A DNA stretch of 64,000 nucleotides. Origin: Alentia gelatinosa. Taxonomy: Eukaryota; Annelida; Polychaeta; Phyllodocida; Polynoidae. The stretch covers positions 10,003,798 through 10,067,797 of the forward strand of contig OX465583.1 in the NCBI GenBank assembly GCA_950022655.1, written 5' to 3'. The notes beneath the pieces are model-generated. The model did not search any database and was not told the DNA's origin. It saw only the letters and a list, made by a program, of their open reading frames with translations. The position numbers and the translations under genes are program-made. This document shows, piece after piece, positions 40,870-51,489 of this stretch. Position 1 is the stretch's first letter; the number at the start of each line of letters is the position of its first letter.

Positions 40870-41256
40870 GGCCTGTTTCCATTGGCCAATGAAACGTGTG
40901 TAGATATTTTTAGTCTGTCGGGGTGCCACTGACTGTGCATATGTAAAGAAAAATCAGTGAGGGTTGTAGATTTCAATCAGTGACCAAGCTTTCACTCAGT
41001 GGTGCCACATTGCATAATCGAAGCAGAAAAAGCTGTGGGTCATTTCACGAGCTGGGTCGTTACCATTGACCGATTTTGGGTCAGCAGTGCCAAAAGTCTG
41101 TTGGTGGTACCTGACTTTAGATCGGTAACGGGAAATCGGCCAGTGGGAACCACACCGATTTTTAGACACCGACGTGCAGTTGATAGACACCACTGACCGA
41201 CTAAAAGTAGAACTCAATAAATCGGTGCCGTTTTCGTCGGCCAGTGGAAAATGGCT
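40870..41256 (+). mobile_element. H3 MITE, long form
   Basis: 387 bp, left GGCCTGTTTCCATTGGCCAA preceded by TAA, right 'cggccagtggaaaatggct' followed by TTTAA. Interior closely matches 10797-11100. Confidence 0.75.
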
Positions 41257-41985
41257 TTAAATTTAATGTTCTCATGCCGATACTTACGACCAGAACTAGG
41301 TTGGTGTCTACTCTGACATAAACTAGGTGTTCATGAAACATGCATCCAAAAATACCTCCATCCAGATTGCAATCATAGAAAAGATATCACCGCCTGGATA
41401 TTTTGCTGTGTTTCATGATGCCATTTTAATGTATTCCTATGCACTTTAATGTACGGTTTCCAGCAGACCTAGGCACGATGGTATTGGATTATCAAACCAA
41501 GGCTTTGATCCCTTTTTCTAAAACCATCTGATTGGATTCCATCCATACTTTGAGTGGGTTGGTGGCACAAGTGGCTTGATAACTTCCTCAACCTGTATTT
41601 CTACGACTGACTGTTAAAACCTTGATTGGGTATTGGACTACCCACTGTGATGTTCGCAGCCTTCACCACCCACCCTTACCACACATCGCATGTCGGGTGC
41701 TGTCGGTAATGCTCTTCCACCGACGCCAATTATCGCCATTCTTTCGCAGTCAGAAATAATTCTCCGGCTTCTAATTGATAGCACTGAGAGGGATTGATGC
41801 ATGCGTGGCCTGACTGAGGAATACTTCTTAAAGGCATATTTTACAATTCACGGTGGCGCCACCTGGTGATTTTTGAATATTGTCAATTATCAATCAAATC
41901 TTGTTCTTAGGATTCATTCTAATGTCAATAATCGTACGTTATTTCCATTTATCCAATACTGATAGGTAAAATAGGCCAATTAACA
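41257..41985. other. unassigned
   Basis: Contains 'cggtggcgccacctggtgat' (about 41851-41870), close to the core of the CTCF consensus but possibly the end of an unrecognised repeat. No ORF. Confidence 0.35.
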
Positions 41986-42109
41986 TAGGTTTCTTGATTC
42001 ACTTAGGAAATGTACTGGAATATACAGTTTTCTTTAATACTTTCAAAAACAAGAACGGTGTCATTTGAATTTGAAAGCTTAAAAGCTACGAGAAAATCAA
42101 CCTTTTAGA

Positions 42110-42230
42110 ATTTCTATATATAACCTCGATAAAGACTATGTAACAGTCGAAACGTCGGTTCTGAAATAAATGCTAATAAATCATCATCTTGTTGTATTGT
42201 CTTCTCAACATTAACTTTATTTCTATATAT
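42110..42230 (+). mobile_element. short Penelope-like or retrozyme insertion
   Basis: 97 bp of insert (42122-42218) lie between perfect 12-bp direct repeats atttctatatat (42110-42121 and 42219-42230). The paralogous R8 copy has the site once. The insert starts with a hammerhead-like sequence and ends 'cttctcaacattaacttt'. Short, 5'-truncated insertions with hammerhead motifs are known for Penelope-like elements. No reverse transcriptase is present. Confidence 0.65.
42122..42160 (+). ncRNA. degenerate hammerhead ribozyme
   Basis: Stem I AACC (42122-42125) pairs with GGTT (42157-42160). Stem II GACT (42134-42137) pairs with AGTC (42145-42148) around a 7-base loop. Then GAAAC (42149-42153) and GTC (42154-42156), the minimal stem III and cleavage triplet seen in Penelope-type hammerheads. 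The CTGATGA box is damaged (CTCGATAA: one insertion, one change), so it is probably inactive. Confidence 0.6.
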
Positions 42231-42384
42231 TCTTTTATAAAAATAATCATAATACTGATCTCTAAATCAAAAACTAGCATGGTGACCCCCGTCATATAAG
42301 TGTTCCGCAAGAGACCATCATATTCAAGTTCCGTGAAAATAACCCATGGGTTTTAATTCTCAAGCCAAATTGTCTGACATGCCT

Positions 42385-42720
42385 TTAATATAAGTAGAAA
42401 AATAGTAACAAGACGACTGATTGGGGGGATCCCTTGGCGTGCGACTGTCTCAGTTCACGGCGGACATTCCGGGGTCCTTTTTCCTGCTGGGTTGGGAATA
42501 GCGTGTCCTCCCTGCCTCCTGTGTCTAGTCCCCGCGGTGCGACCTGCACGTTGCTGCTGTTTGATACCCTGAAGGAGCAGACTTGCTGTATGCTTCCTGT
42601 GAGATATGCAGGGTGGTCTTTTGGGTGCAGGACGATCATTGGCGGTTTGATGACGTCACCACTGACCTCTGACCTCCCATGGGGTATTCCGTCAAGAGGA
42701 ATGGAAATATTCTTAGACAC
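42385..42720 (-). CDS. possible coding exon, Ig-like, low confidence
   Basis: A minus-strand frame of 111 codons with varied, protein-like composition and mixed codons. The stretch PPMIVLHPKDHPAYLTGS followed by a cysteine four residues later resembles the start of an I-set immunoglobulin domain (PPxI..HPxD..x..G....C). The partner cysteine and tryptophan are not seen, and no convincing splice sites flank it. The opposite strand is also open for 100 codons, so chance remains possible. Could be a decayed exon. Confidence 0.25.
   Translation of the reverse strand: MSKNISIPLDGIPHGRSEVSGDVIKPPMIVLHPKDHPAYLTGSIQQVCSFRVSNSSNVQVAPRGLDTGGREDTLFPTQQEKGPRNVRRELRQSHAKGSPQSVVLLLFFYLY
42651..42675 (+). 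promoter_or_regulatory. CRE next to perfect DR1 site
   Basis: TGACGTCA (42651-42658) and TGACCTCTGACCT (42663-42675), which is a perfect direct repeat of AGGTCA with one-base spacing on the minus strand. DR1 is bound by HNF4, COUP-TF and RXR heterodimers. It overlaps the possible exon at 42385-42720, so one of the two readings may be wrong. Confidence 0.4.
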
Positions 42721-42739
42721 ACATCAATTTGAATGAATG

Positions 42740-43353
42740 CGATATTGGACTTTTGAATATGATATGGTAATATAGGATAGTGATACTACCCGCGATGTTC
42801 AAAGTATGTTATTAGATTGTAGCATTTTAATCATACTGAGTTCAAATTATAGTTTTTTCTAAGCTTTTATTTACCCTGGAGATTGGCTTAGGGTTTATTA
42901 AACTAAATTTCCCTATCTTCCAGCCTCTCCAGCAATCTGGAAAGTTGAATTACATGTGAGCCGCTATTGCGTTTATTGCTAACAACAAAAGTGTAACGGA
43001 AACGCTCGCTGTAGCGCTAGCTTACAACAACAAAAAAAGAGCTATCAAAAGAAAATCAATAATAACAATCAAAATACATCTGTATCAGTCAACGAACTTC
43101 AAAACCTCTTTAGTTTTGTCTTTTTTTCAAATTCAGGATAAGGTTCGCTACATTTCTGTTGCGGTCTACAACCTTCCTTGATTTGATAGGACACTTTTTA
43201 TTCTGGCTGCTCTGAGGTACCCTCTTAGTAGTGAGCAGTAATTCTGTTCCCTTGCAGATTATGGAACTCAGCCTAACCTATATGGTGTAAATAACTTTAC
43301 ATAACTTCTGAAGATGACGTAGGTTCTACTTGCACTGTGTTAACTCCTGACCA
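42740..43353. other. no recognised feature
   Basis: AT-rich without repeat copies. One short inverted motif cgctgtagcgctagc near 43007. Confidence 0.35.
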
Positions 43354-43356
43354 TTA

Positions 43357-43637
43357 GGCCCGGCGTCCACCTACTACGATATGGCACCGATATGCCCTAC
43401 GATGCACCTCCCGATAAAAAATCAAAATCGCGTCGGAAGGTTACCTAATATCGGGGCAGTTGACCACGTTCCTGCGATTAGACACCGATAAAACCCCATA
43501 CAATGCGTGGTGGATTGGCATGTCTAGACATATGTCTACGATTTTGCACCCTCCCGATATGGCACCGATTTTGACATTTTGTATCGGTGCCATATCGGGA
43601 GGTCTACGATTCTATCGTAGTAGGTGGACGCCGGGCC
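43357..43637 (+). mobile_element. H1 MITE, reference copy
   Basis: 281 bp. Ends GGCCCGGCGTCCACCTACTA and its reverse complement, perfect for 25 bp, flanked by TTA at 43354-43356 and 43638-43640. This is the cleanest copy and defines the family; the TTA duplication and size fit a non-autonomous PIF/Harbinger element. Confidence 0.9.
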
Positions 43638-43812
43638 TTAAAACCCAACAAAAACCATTCGGTGGTTGTTTTGTGTTTGACTCTCAATCACATAAAATAA
43701 CTTCATACATATTGGCATACTTCACATAATCAGTAAACAATAAGCATTTTAGACACTCTATGGTCAGAGATATCAGGTATCAAACTTATGTACATAAATA
43801 TTTGGTACAAAT
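43638..43812. other. no recognised feature
   Basis: Short AT-rich spacer. Confidence 0.3.
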
Positions 43813-44050
43813 TTAATCTTACGAGTTGGGTTTTCTCCCGTCAACTCTCTGCGAGTTTAATCGGGGATACATCGTTCTCTCAGAAAATATTTATTATCTC
43901 ACCCTGGTATTATTATCTCACCTTGGTATTATCATCTCACCTTGGTATTATTATCTCACACCTTGGCGTGAATTGTAATCTTACGAGATGGGCTTTCCCC
44001 CGTCAACTCTCTGCGAGTGTATTTTGGGAGATGTCATTCTCTGGGAATCT
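43813..44050 (+). mobile_element. G2-like element with repeated start
   Basis: Four tandem copies of the terminus 'ttatctcaccttggtatta' (about 43892-43968) lie between two direct copies of an 75-bp segment ('aatcttacgagttgggtttt', 'cccgtcaactctctgcgagt') at 43818-43892 and 43977-44050. An abnormal, rearranged G2 copy. Confidence 0.6.
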
Positions 44051-44488
44051 TTTTTTGTAATTATACATAAATGAATAAGTAAATAAATATACAATCCCAT
44101 TCCGTTCATCCATTCCATAAAGAAACCCTGCGTAGATGATGACAGAAGCTCGGTAATTGAATGTTTGCTTGTAAATAAAAGATGGCCGTCCCTTCGGGGC
44201 CAGCGTCTTTATCCGGAACGCCAGACTTGCGCTGGTACCCAGCCTCTGTTTGATGTCGGTGAGGCAAGCCAGCCGACGACAAGCGGAGAGGCTTGAGCTG
44301 GGGACTGGCAGGCGCTGACCACAGAGAGTGGTTTTTCTGGAGGTAATTAATAAGACGGAATTGTTTGATAGAGAGAGCACGTTCGTACCGGGAACTAGCG
44401 GTCGGCGTCCCTGTGGCGCCGGAACAAGCGACGCGGGAACGCTGGTCTGGCGTCTATTTTCGTCTGCACTTTCTCAGAGATACCCCGA
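44051..44488. other. no recognised feature
   Basis: Includes CpG-rich 44360-44470. The 125-codon minus frame (44003-44380) has no recognised domain. Confidence 0.35.
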
Positions 44489-44626
44489 GCCTACACTGGC
44501 CGCCAGAGCTACACTACGTTAGCTCTGGTCGGGTTAAATGCGTGGCTGCCTTGACCGACTAGTTGTAAGAGTCTATAACCATCTAGTTATTTCCTTTTGT
44601 GTATTTTTTTTAGAATAAAGCTAGCC

Positions 44627-44705
<79 letters not shown>

Positions 44706-44762
44706 CAAAATCACCTGGTTTGAGCCGCAGATACCGTGCTGGATTTAACCCGACCAACCTCT
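44489..44762 (+). repeat. TL1 dispersed repeat with (TA)n
   Basis: Second copy of 1319-1661. A (TA)n run of about 36 repeats (44630-44701) occupies the AT-rich middle. Confidence 0.75.
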
Positions 44763-44879
44763 TAGCCTGAATAGAGTAGAGAAAAAGATGGCAGCCAATC
44801 TACTCTGACCCTTGCCGTAGGACCCATAGTGATTGCTAGTTTCGCCATCATCCGCCAAGAAATTGTAAGATAGCGCCAC

Positions 44880-45885
44880 TCTATTGAGATGGCCGCCTCC
44901 ATAACACAATAGCTATGTGCCCTATAAGGAGATGGCTGCCTTCATAATGCAATAGCCATGTGCCTTATATGGAGATGGCTGATTCCATAACACAATAGCT
45001 ATGTGCCCTATATGGAGATGGCTGACTCCATAACACAACAGCTACGTGCCCTGTATAGAGATGGTTGCATCGATAACACAATAGCCATGTTCCCTATATG
45101 GAGATGGCTGTCTCCGTAACGCAATAGCCATGGTCCCTATATGAAGATGGCTGACTCCATAACACAATAGCCATGTGCCTTATATGGAGATGGCTGACTC
45201 CGTAACACAATAGCCATGTTCCCTATATGAAGATGGCTGACTCCATAACACAATAGCCATGTGCCTTATATGGAGATGGCTGACTCCGTAACACAATAGC
45301 CATGTGACCTTTATGGAGATGGCCTCCTCCATAACACAATAGCAATGTGCCCTAAATGGAGATGGTCGTATCCATACCACAATAGCTATGTGCCCTATAT
45401 GGAGATGGCCGTCTGCATAACAGAATAGCCATGGCCCTTTATGGCGATGGCCGCCTCCATATCACAACAGCTATGTGCTCTATATGGAGATGGCCGCCTC
45501 CATAACACAAAAACAGCCGTGTGACCTATATGGAGATGGCTGCTTCCATAACGCAATAGCTATGTGCCCTATATGGGGATGGCCACTTCCATAACACAAT
45601 AGCCATGTTCCCTATATGGAGTTGGCTACGTCCATAACACAATAGCCATGGACCCTATATGGAGATGGCTGACTCCATAACACAATAGCTATGTGCTCTA
45701 TATGGAGATGCCCCCCCCCCCCTCCACAACACAATAGCAATGTGCCCTATATGGAGATGGCTGTCTCCACAACAGAATAGCCATGTGCCCTTTATGGCGA
45801 TGGCCGCCTCCATATCACAACAGCTATGTACCTTAATAGAGATGGCCGACTTCCATAACACAATAGCTACGTGCCCTCTATACAT
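44880..45885 (+). repeat. 43-bp minisatellite array
   Basis: About 23 units of 'ccataacacaatagctatgt' plus 'gccctatatggagatggctg', spaced 43 bp. Preceded by 'ccatcatccgccaagaaatt' also found at 18990-19040. Confidence 0.92.
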
Positions 45886-46149
45886 GCCCCAACCACCACC
45901 CGGCGACCCCTGACGCTGTCTGCTTCTTGCACACGGAACACGAAATTACATTAGCATCTTTAATCGGAGCTTTGAGAAACCTAAACAGAATTTGTGTGCG
46001 TGGCGGCGGGCGGGGCTAGCACTGCTAATCCCGGGACTGCTGTTAACTCGGCTGGCCGGGAGGAGTGTGACACAACCCATCGACCCGGTCATTATCAGAA
46101 TCAATAGAGGGTATCAGCGTGACAGCGGCGGGGGCTCGGGGTAGACTTG
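45886..46149. other. unassigned, CpG-rich
   Basis: GGCGGGCGGGGCTAGC (about 46004-46019) has GC-box character. No ORF. Confidence 0.35.
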
Positions 46150-46360
46150 CACAAGCCTTTGCTTATGAACATTCATTAAATGATTATACAGAATCAGAAT
46201 TATAGTTCATGACTGGCCCATGAATCAAAGACTTGTCCATTATGAATAGAATCTCCTGTTTATGGCCCCAAGATACGCCCTGTAACCCTATACATCCTCC
46301 TACCACTCCTCCCTCCCCTCCTCCAGTTCCCTGGCCGCCTGTGTTGTCATAGCAATGAAG
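46150..46360 (+). repeat. R7 dispersed repeat, copy 2
   Basis: 'tatgaacattcattaaatga', 'ccatgaatcaaagacttgtc', 'ctcctgtttatggcc' and 'gtgttgtcatagcaatgaa' match 18660-18905 in reverse. Confidence 0.65.
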
Positions 46361-46374
46361 TTCACCTTCTCCTG

Positions 46375-46510
46375 AGGGTAGCCATAGGATGCAGGGACTG
46401 GAGCCAGTATCCCAGCGAGGAGGGTACCCATAGGATGCAGGGACTGGAGCCAGTCTCCCAGCGAGGAGGGTAGCCGTAGGATGCAGGGACTGGAGCCAGT
46501 CTAGGGCTGG
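46375..46510 (+). repeat. 46-bp tandem repeat, three units
   Basis: 'ggatgcagggactggagcca' starts at 46387, 46433 and 46479. Single units or related motifs occur at 18128, 6797, 50393 and, as the core, in the 39-bp array at 32865. Confidence 0.85.
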
Positions 46511-46820
46511 GGTAACGATGTCTCCTATTGATTAGCAGGGCTAACGTCCAACCCCCCTCTCCATCTCCCTCCACGACCCCGTCACAAGACCCTGCTAATT
46601 AATTCATGGTTAGCAAGGGTGGCATTATGTGTGCGAATGAGCGATCGAGGGCACAGTCAGTGATTATGTACGTGGTGGGTAAATGTTGGTAGGAATCGTA
46701 TGTTTAGTGCTGAAGGCAGACTCATTTGGGTATATCTAGGATATATATTATACCAAATAGATATTAGAAGTTCAGAGATGTGAGAAGGATATCAGTAAGA
46801 AGTGTAGTGGAGATTATGTC
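46511..46820. other. no recognised feature
   Basis: A short inverted pair (gattagcagggcta / ctgctaattaattc) spans 46529-46600. Otherwise unassigned. Confidence 0.3.
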
Positions 46821-46823
46821 TAA

Positions 46824-47276
46824 AGGCGGGCGTCCACCAACCACAACAAGGCTACGATAAGTGCCGACATGAAAGTTCCAATCGCAGCCTTGTCGCAGCC
46901 TTGTTGTGAGAAGGGCAGCTCTGCGACAGCCTTGTCGGGGCGTGTCGTAGACTTCGGTGGATGCCGTAAAAAAGGCGTCCATGGTACCTACACAATGCGA
47001 TAGTGATATCGAGGAAACCACAACACTGCACAACAAAGGTCTAGTCGTGGGAAAAATCGAACATGTTCAATATTGCCGTAGCCTTGTTGGAAGGCCCCTG
47101 ACAGGCCCCGACAAGCTTCCAGTCGCAGCCTGTCGTGGCCTTGTCGTAGACTCTCGTCGGGAACTAGGGTCCACCAACCATGACAAGGCTATGACACGCT
47201 TTCCAATTGTAGGCCTGTCGTGACCTTGTCGGAAAGCCATTGTTGTAGCCTTGTCGTGGTTGGTGGACGCCCCCCT
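46824..47276 (+). mobile_element. H8 MITE with TAA duplication
   Basis: 453 bp, ends AGGCGGGCGTCCACCAACCA and 'tggttggtggacgccccccct'-like reverse complement (one change), flanked by TAA at 46821-46823 and 47277-47279. Many internal 'ccttgtcgtag' motifs in both orientations. Confidence 0.85.
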
Positions 47277-47538
47277 TAAAGCCAGGAACCCACTGAGCCC
47301 CCGACACACTACGACAAGTACTCCATCACACTGCGATGCAGTAATTAAGTTTCGTACTCTGACATTCTATAAAACCGAATTTTTGAACTTTCTGACAAGG
47401 CTATGATGCAGGGATTTGTATTGATACCCATGTTATGTTCCAGCCATATTGTAAGCAGTGGGTGCCTGCTTTAAGGCCTGGTGTACGGGACAATTATGGC
47501 CGGCAATTCTGGCATTTTGCACCTCATGACGACTTTTA

Positions 47539-47846
47539 AGCCCAATGCCCACCTACCGATTTCGGAATATTTATGTTCGTTTGTCGGTGACAAACGGAGG
47601 GTAATTTGTCTCAGCCGGGCCATCCTAAGAGAGTCGGTAGATGTAGGACAGCTAGGCAAGGCTACCCAGCGATTAGCTGTTTCTTTGGTTTTTGCCCTCG
47701 CCCAGCGATTAGTGGACCATACACCGATTTTATCAGTGTGCGGGTCGAGCGAGGGGTTACGTAATTTGCCTGCGACAAGTTCACCGACTCCTATACGATT
47801 TGGGAACTAATCGTTCAACCCTAAATCGGTAGATGGGCATCCGGCT
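47539..47846 (-). mobile_element. H4 MITE with TTA duplication
   Basis: 308 bp, ends AGCCCAATGCCCACCTACCG and 'gtagatgggcatccggct', flanked by TTA at 47536-47538 and 47847-47849. Confidence 0.85.
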
Positions 47847-47924
47847 TTAGCAATAAAATAATAGAAATCATCTAATGTAAACGTGGCAACTGCCGATCAT
47901 CTGGTTACATCAGAATATACAATT

Positions 47925-48300
47925 TGCCACCACCGGACGACTATTGGTCACGCTCTAATGCCTACGACTATTTCAAGCTGGCTTGAATGAGTCGTCTAGA
48001 TAGGCAGCGATTTTGTGAAAACTTATAGTCGTCGGTGTAAACGCTCAGGTACATTCTGAGGTCGACGACTTTTGCAGTGGACATTGCCACCACCTGACGA
48101 CTAATGGCTTGACGATCTAAAGTTGTCACATTTTAGTCTTTTAGTGTAAACGCTGGTATACTCAGACGATCTACTGTCGCCACGTGCTTGGCGTTTACAC
48201 TAGACGATTTCTATCATTTTAATACTGAAATTGGTCAGGTGGTGCAAAACGCCAGAATCGTCGGCCAGCATTGCCTACTGTAAACAACGGGTCAATGCAG
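47925..48300 (-). mobile_element. H7 MITE, decayed
   Basis: Shares 'gaggtcgacgacttttgcag', 'ggcgtttacactagacgat' and 'gaatcgtcggcc' with 57421-57730 and 57867-58206. Confidence 0.6.
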
Positions 48301-48378
48301 TATCCACGTAGTTTACTGCATCGTGTAACAGTAAACAGTGGGTCTAGATACAGACTGCTCTCCACAGCTGAGACTAAA

Positions 48379-48669
48379 GAAGAAACCAACAAGTTCTGGT
48401 CAAAGTCGTCGTTCTCCACGAGTTTGATGCGGAGTGATATGAACGAGGTGACAGCTGAGTGAATATCAGTAGCATTCAAACGAGTTGGAGAACAACTTCT
48501 TTGACCAAAACGAGTTGCTTTCTGTATTTATCTCACCCCCTGTACACACCTAAAGAATGGGCAACACACAGGATATAAACCATGAAGAACGGACTGCAAT
48601 ACTTGTAGGGGCAGGGAGAAGAAGTTCCGAATGTTAAGCCAATGGACATTTATTCCAGGGGTAAGATAA
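48379..48669 (-). mobile_element. G2 element, complete copy
   Basis: Palindrome 48379-48520 ('gtcaaagtcgtcgttctcca' facing 'ggagaacaacttctttgac'), module ending CCAGGGGTAAGATAA. A PAL element follows directly. Confidence 0.8.
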
Positions 48670-49005
48670 TTATATAGAACGTCCTGACCATGCTGTACAA
48701 TTCACAGAACAAGATGGTAATTTACGGTTTGTACGGACCGAGGCATTTATGCCGAGTTCTGTACAAACCATAAATTATCATCGAGTTCTGTGACTTGTAC
48801 AAGCATGGTTGGACGTTATATATTTACTATATACCCCAACAAAAATTTAAAATCATTAATTTAATTTTTTACAACCGATATATTAATAAACGTGTATGGC
48901 AAGGTGGTCAGTATTTTAGTGTACGGACCGCTGGTCCGTACAGTATATTTACGTCATATGCCAAAACGGTGCGTATTTACAGTATATACGGCATGGGTAT
49001 ATAGT
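48670..49005 (+). mobile_element. PAL element
   Basis: Palindrome 'gtcctgaccatgctgtacaa' facing 'cttgtacaagcatggttgga' (about 48680-48820), then the module ending 'atatacggcatgggtatata'. Confidence 0.75.
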
Positions 49006-49236
49006 AAAGTCCACGCCGCCCTACGCCTGCACAGACATGACAATAACGTGGCGAACTCGGCCCCCGCAGCCCCCTGCCCGGGTCCTATCGCCCACTACAC
49101 TGCCGCTGCTCATTGCCCATTCATGTCGGTCTTTCTTGCCTAATCTCCCGGCTGTCCTGATCCTATCGTCAAGATGAATGTGTGTTCATATCGGTCCACC
49201 CGGCGACCCATCGCCTCCCCCGGCCGTACTACCTAT
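49006..49236. other. unassigned, CpG-rich
   Basis: No recognised motif set or ORF. Confidence 0.3.
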
Positions 49237-49775
49237 AGACTTGCTCAAGTCTTTGATTATGGACATTCATGATTTAAAATAATTACCATAAAGTATGTTG
49301 CAGTATGACTGGTCCAGGAATTGGTCAAGTCTTTGATCATGAACATTCATGATTAAACAAAATTATGATAAAGTATGTTGCAGTATGACTCGTCCAGGAA
49401 TTGCTCAAGTCTTTGATTATGAACATTCATGATTAAAAACAATTACGATAAAGTTTGTTGCAGTATGACTGGTCCAGGATTTGGTAAAGTCTTGATTATG
49501 GACATTCATGATTAAAATAATTACGACAAAGTATGTTGCAGTATGACTGGTCCAGGAATTGGTAAAGTCTTTGATTATGGACATTCATGATTAAAAAACA
49601 TTACGATAAAGTATGTTGCAGTATGACTGGTCCAGGAATCAAAGACTTGCCCATTAAGAATGAAACCTCCTGTAGATTGCAACACCAACCGCTTTTTCTA
49701 ACCCTACACCTCCTTCTACCGCTACCCATCCCCTTGCTCCAGTTTCCTGGGTGCTATGTTATCAGAGCAATAAAT
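49237..49775 (+). repeat. R7 copy 3 with 80-bp internal array
   Basis: Five units of 79-80 bp ('aagtctttgattatggacat' ... 'agtatgactggtccaggaat') with 'cattcatgat' at 49264, 49344, 49424, 49503 and 49582, followed by the R7 right part ('cctcctgtag', 'ctccagtttcctgg', 'gttatcagagcaataaa'). Other R7 copies have a single unit. Confidence 0.85.
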
Positions 49776-50024
49776 CCCGCCTGTGGACGACCTTTGGACT
49801 GTGTACAGGGTTCTTAACAATGAAGACCCTTGCACTGAGGAGTAGGTGGAGGGGTACAGGCACTGAAGCCAGGGGTAAACCTAGAAATTCTTTAAGCAGA
49901 TATCCTGACCAGTAGCAGGGAACTCTGAATGGAGAGAGCTGGTCGAGCTTGGTGCTAAACAGCGTCAGAAATCGGACACCATAACCGATTTGACCAGTCC
50001 CTGTTTCGAGGAGAGGAGGGATAT
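49776..50024. other. no recognised feature
   Basis: A 115-codon minus frame crosses it and enters R6; not supported. Confidence 0.3.
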
Positions 50025-50400
50025 ATAGACAGGCGGCCGTAAACCACGAGTAGTTGACGCGTAGTAATACACGAGCGCTAGCGAGTGATTTGCAGAGCTG
50101 CCTGTCCACAAAATCATCGTATGTTGCATTTATTATCCATCTTTTCGAATAAATTTAACCAAGTAATTGCCATATTAACGGGTATAACATAAGGAACTAT
50201 GTCTTTGCTCTGAAGCAAAAGGGACTATTTTTCCGGTATACCATGGTTTTGAAGCCGTATACAACAGGTTTGAATCCGTATACCACAGTTATGGTATCTG
50301 ACAGGTTTTATACAATTGGTAGTGGTTTACTGAGTCCCCATACATTTTCAATGGGGACTTTGTATACGATGGATAATAAATATATATATAGGGACTGGGG
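50025..50400 (+). repeat. R6 dispersed repeat, copy 1
   Basis: Reverse match to 58560-58925: 'gtaaaccacgag.agttgacg', 'ggtataccatggtttt', 'ggtatctgacaggttt', 'tactgagtccccatacattt'. About 40 bp extra here near 50070-50110. Confidence 0.75.
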
Positions 50401-50843
50401 CCAGTCTATACTACCCCCAGTACTCCTGCCTCGCTGTACGCCTTATGTAGTACCTCCAGCCCATCCTGTCCCCCTTTGTTAATTATTTCCAGGAGAAGAC
50501 AAAGGAAGCAATGCTCGCAGTAATCAAAAGCCATGCATCCTCTTGGGGGGAATAGATGGTGGTGTTGATGGGATAGACTCCTCAGATGAGTCGTATATAT
50601 GCAGGAAATCCTCATGTCACTGGTATTTACTTCATACTTAATTAGTCCACATTCTATTGCAGTCACTTTGATGAGTTCTCGTTCGGTAGGGATGTAAGGA
50701 TCTTTCTGGAGTCATTCGTAGGAGCAGCTATAGGGGATATGATAGTGAAGTTATGCCCTTGATAGTTCTACAGATGGAAATGAGAGGGCATTAATATGAA
50801 GGGACTGCATTGATATCCGTAGCGGTATGAGCGGAATATGCTT
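50401..50843. other. mostly unassigned
   Basis: Begins with one 'ggggccagtct' motif. No ORF of note. Confidence 0.3.
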
Positions 50844-51140
50844 TTATCCTACCCCTAATATAAAATCCCATAGGCTTAACATTGAGTTTCCGTATGCCAC
50901 GCTGACTGGCATACAGAGTTTTATATGCCACTCGTGGCATACAGAATGGTTATCACGTAATATTCCAAAATCGAGGAGATAGGGTAGGATAAAATCAAAA
51001 CCTGATTGGTATTAATCTTGGCCACCGCATTCCACTCCTGGAGTTATGGCTCCGGACTTCACTCGGCTATGCCTCATGAAGTCACTATGCCAAACTCCAG
51101 TCGTGGCATACGGTGGCCAAGATTAAAACTCATCCAGTTT
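50844..51140 (+). mobile_element. G1 element
   Basis: Module TTATCCTACCCC (50844) to 'gatagggtaggataaaatc' (about 50998), palindrome 51002-51139 ('attaatcttggccaccgcat' facing 'atacggtggccaagattaaa'). Inverted relative to 24425-24730. Confidence 0.8.
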
Positions 51141-51363
51141 TACGATATTATTACCCACCCAATACGGAGTCTCCATACTAAGCATATGGAGCTTACAGGT
51201 CGCTACAGAGTAGAATACGGACCTCCGGAATCTCCTAGGAGAATACGGCTTTTTCGGCCACCTGACGGGCATTATAGGAATTATTTTGTATAAACAATGC
51301 ACAGTGCTTGCATCGAATTTCTAATCATTTACAAGATCTTTTTCCTAATAATTAGTCGAAAGG

Positions 51364-51459
51364 TGTGGCCGTAATCTCCTTGTAGTTGGCACTACGTAAT
51401 ACTCCTCGCTATCGCTCGGAGTTTTACTACACGTCAACTACGCGGAGAATACGGCCACT
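51364..51459. repeat. palindrome, arms ~41 bp
   Basis: 'gtggccgtaatctccttgta' facing 'ctacgcggagaatacggcc'. Its inner motif ('agttgacg', 'tagtaaaac') also occurs in R6. Confidence 0.8.
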
Positions 51460-51489
51460 CAGATCGAAATCATGGTAATATTGTAGATG

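Larger units (their letters stand above)
41990..42378 (-). repeat. R8 dispersed repeat with insertion
   Basis: Reverse-complement partner of 35115-35447, interrupted at 42110-42230 by the hammerhead-bearing insertion. Confidence 0.75.
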
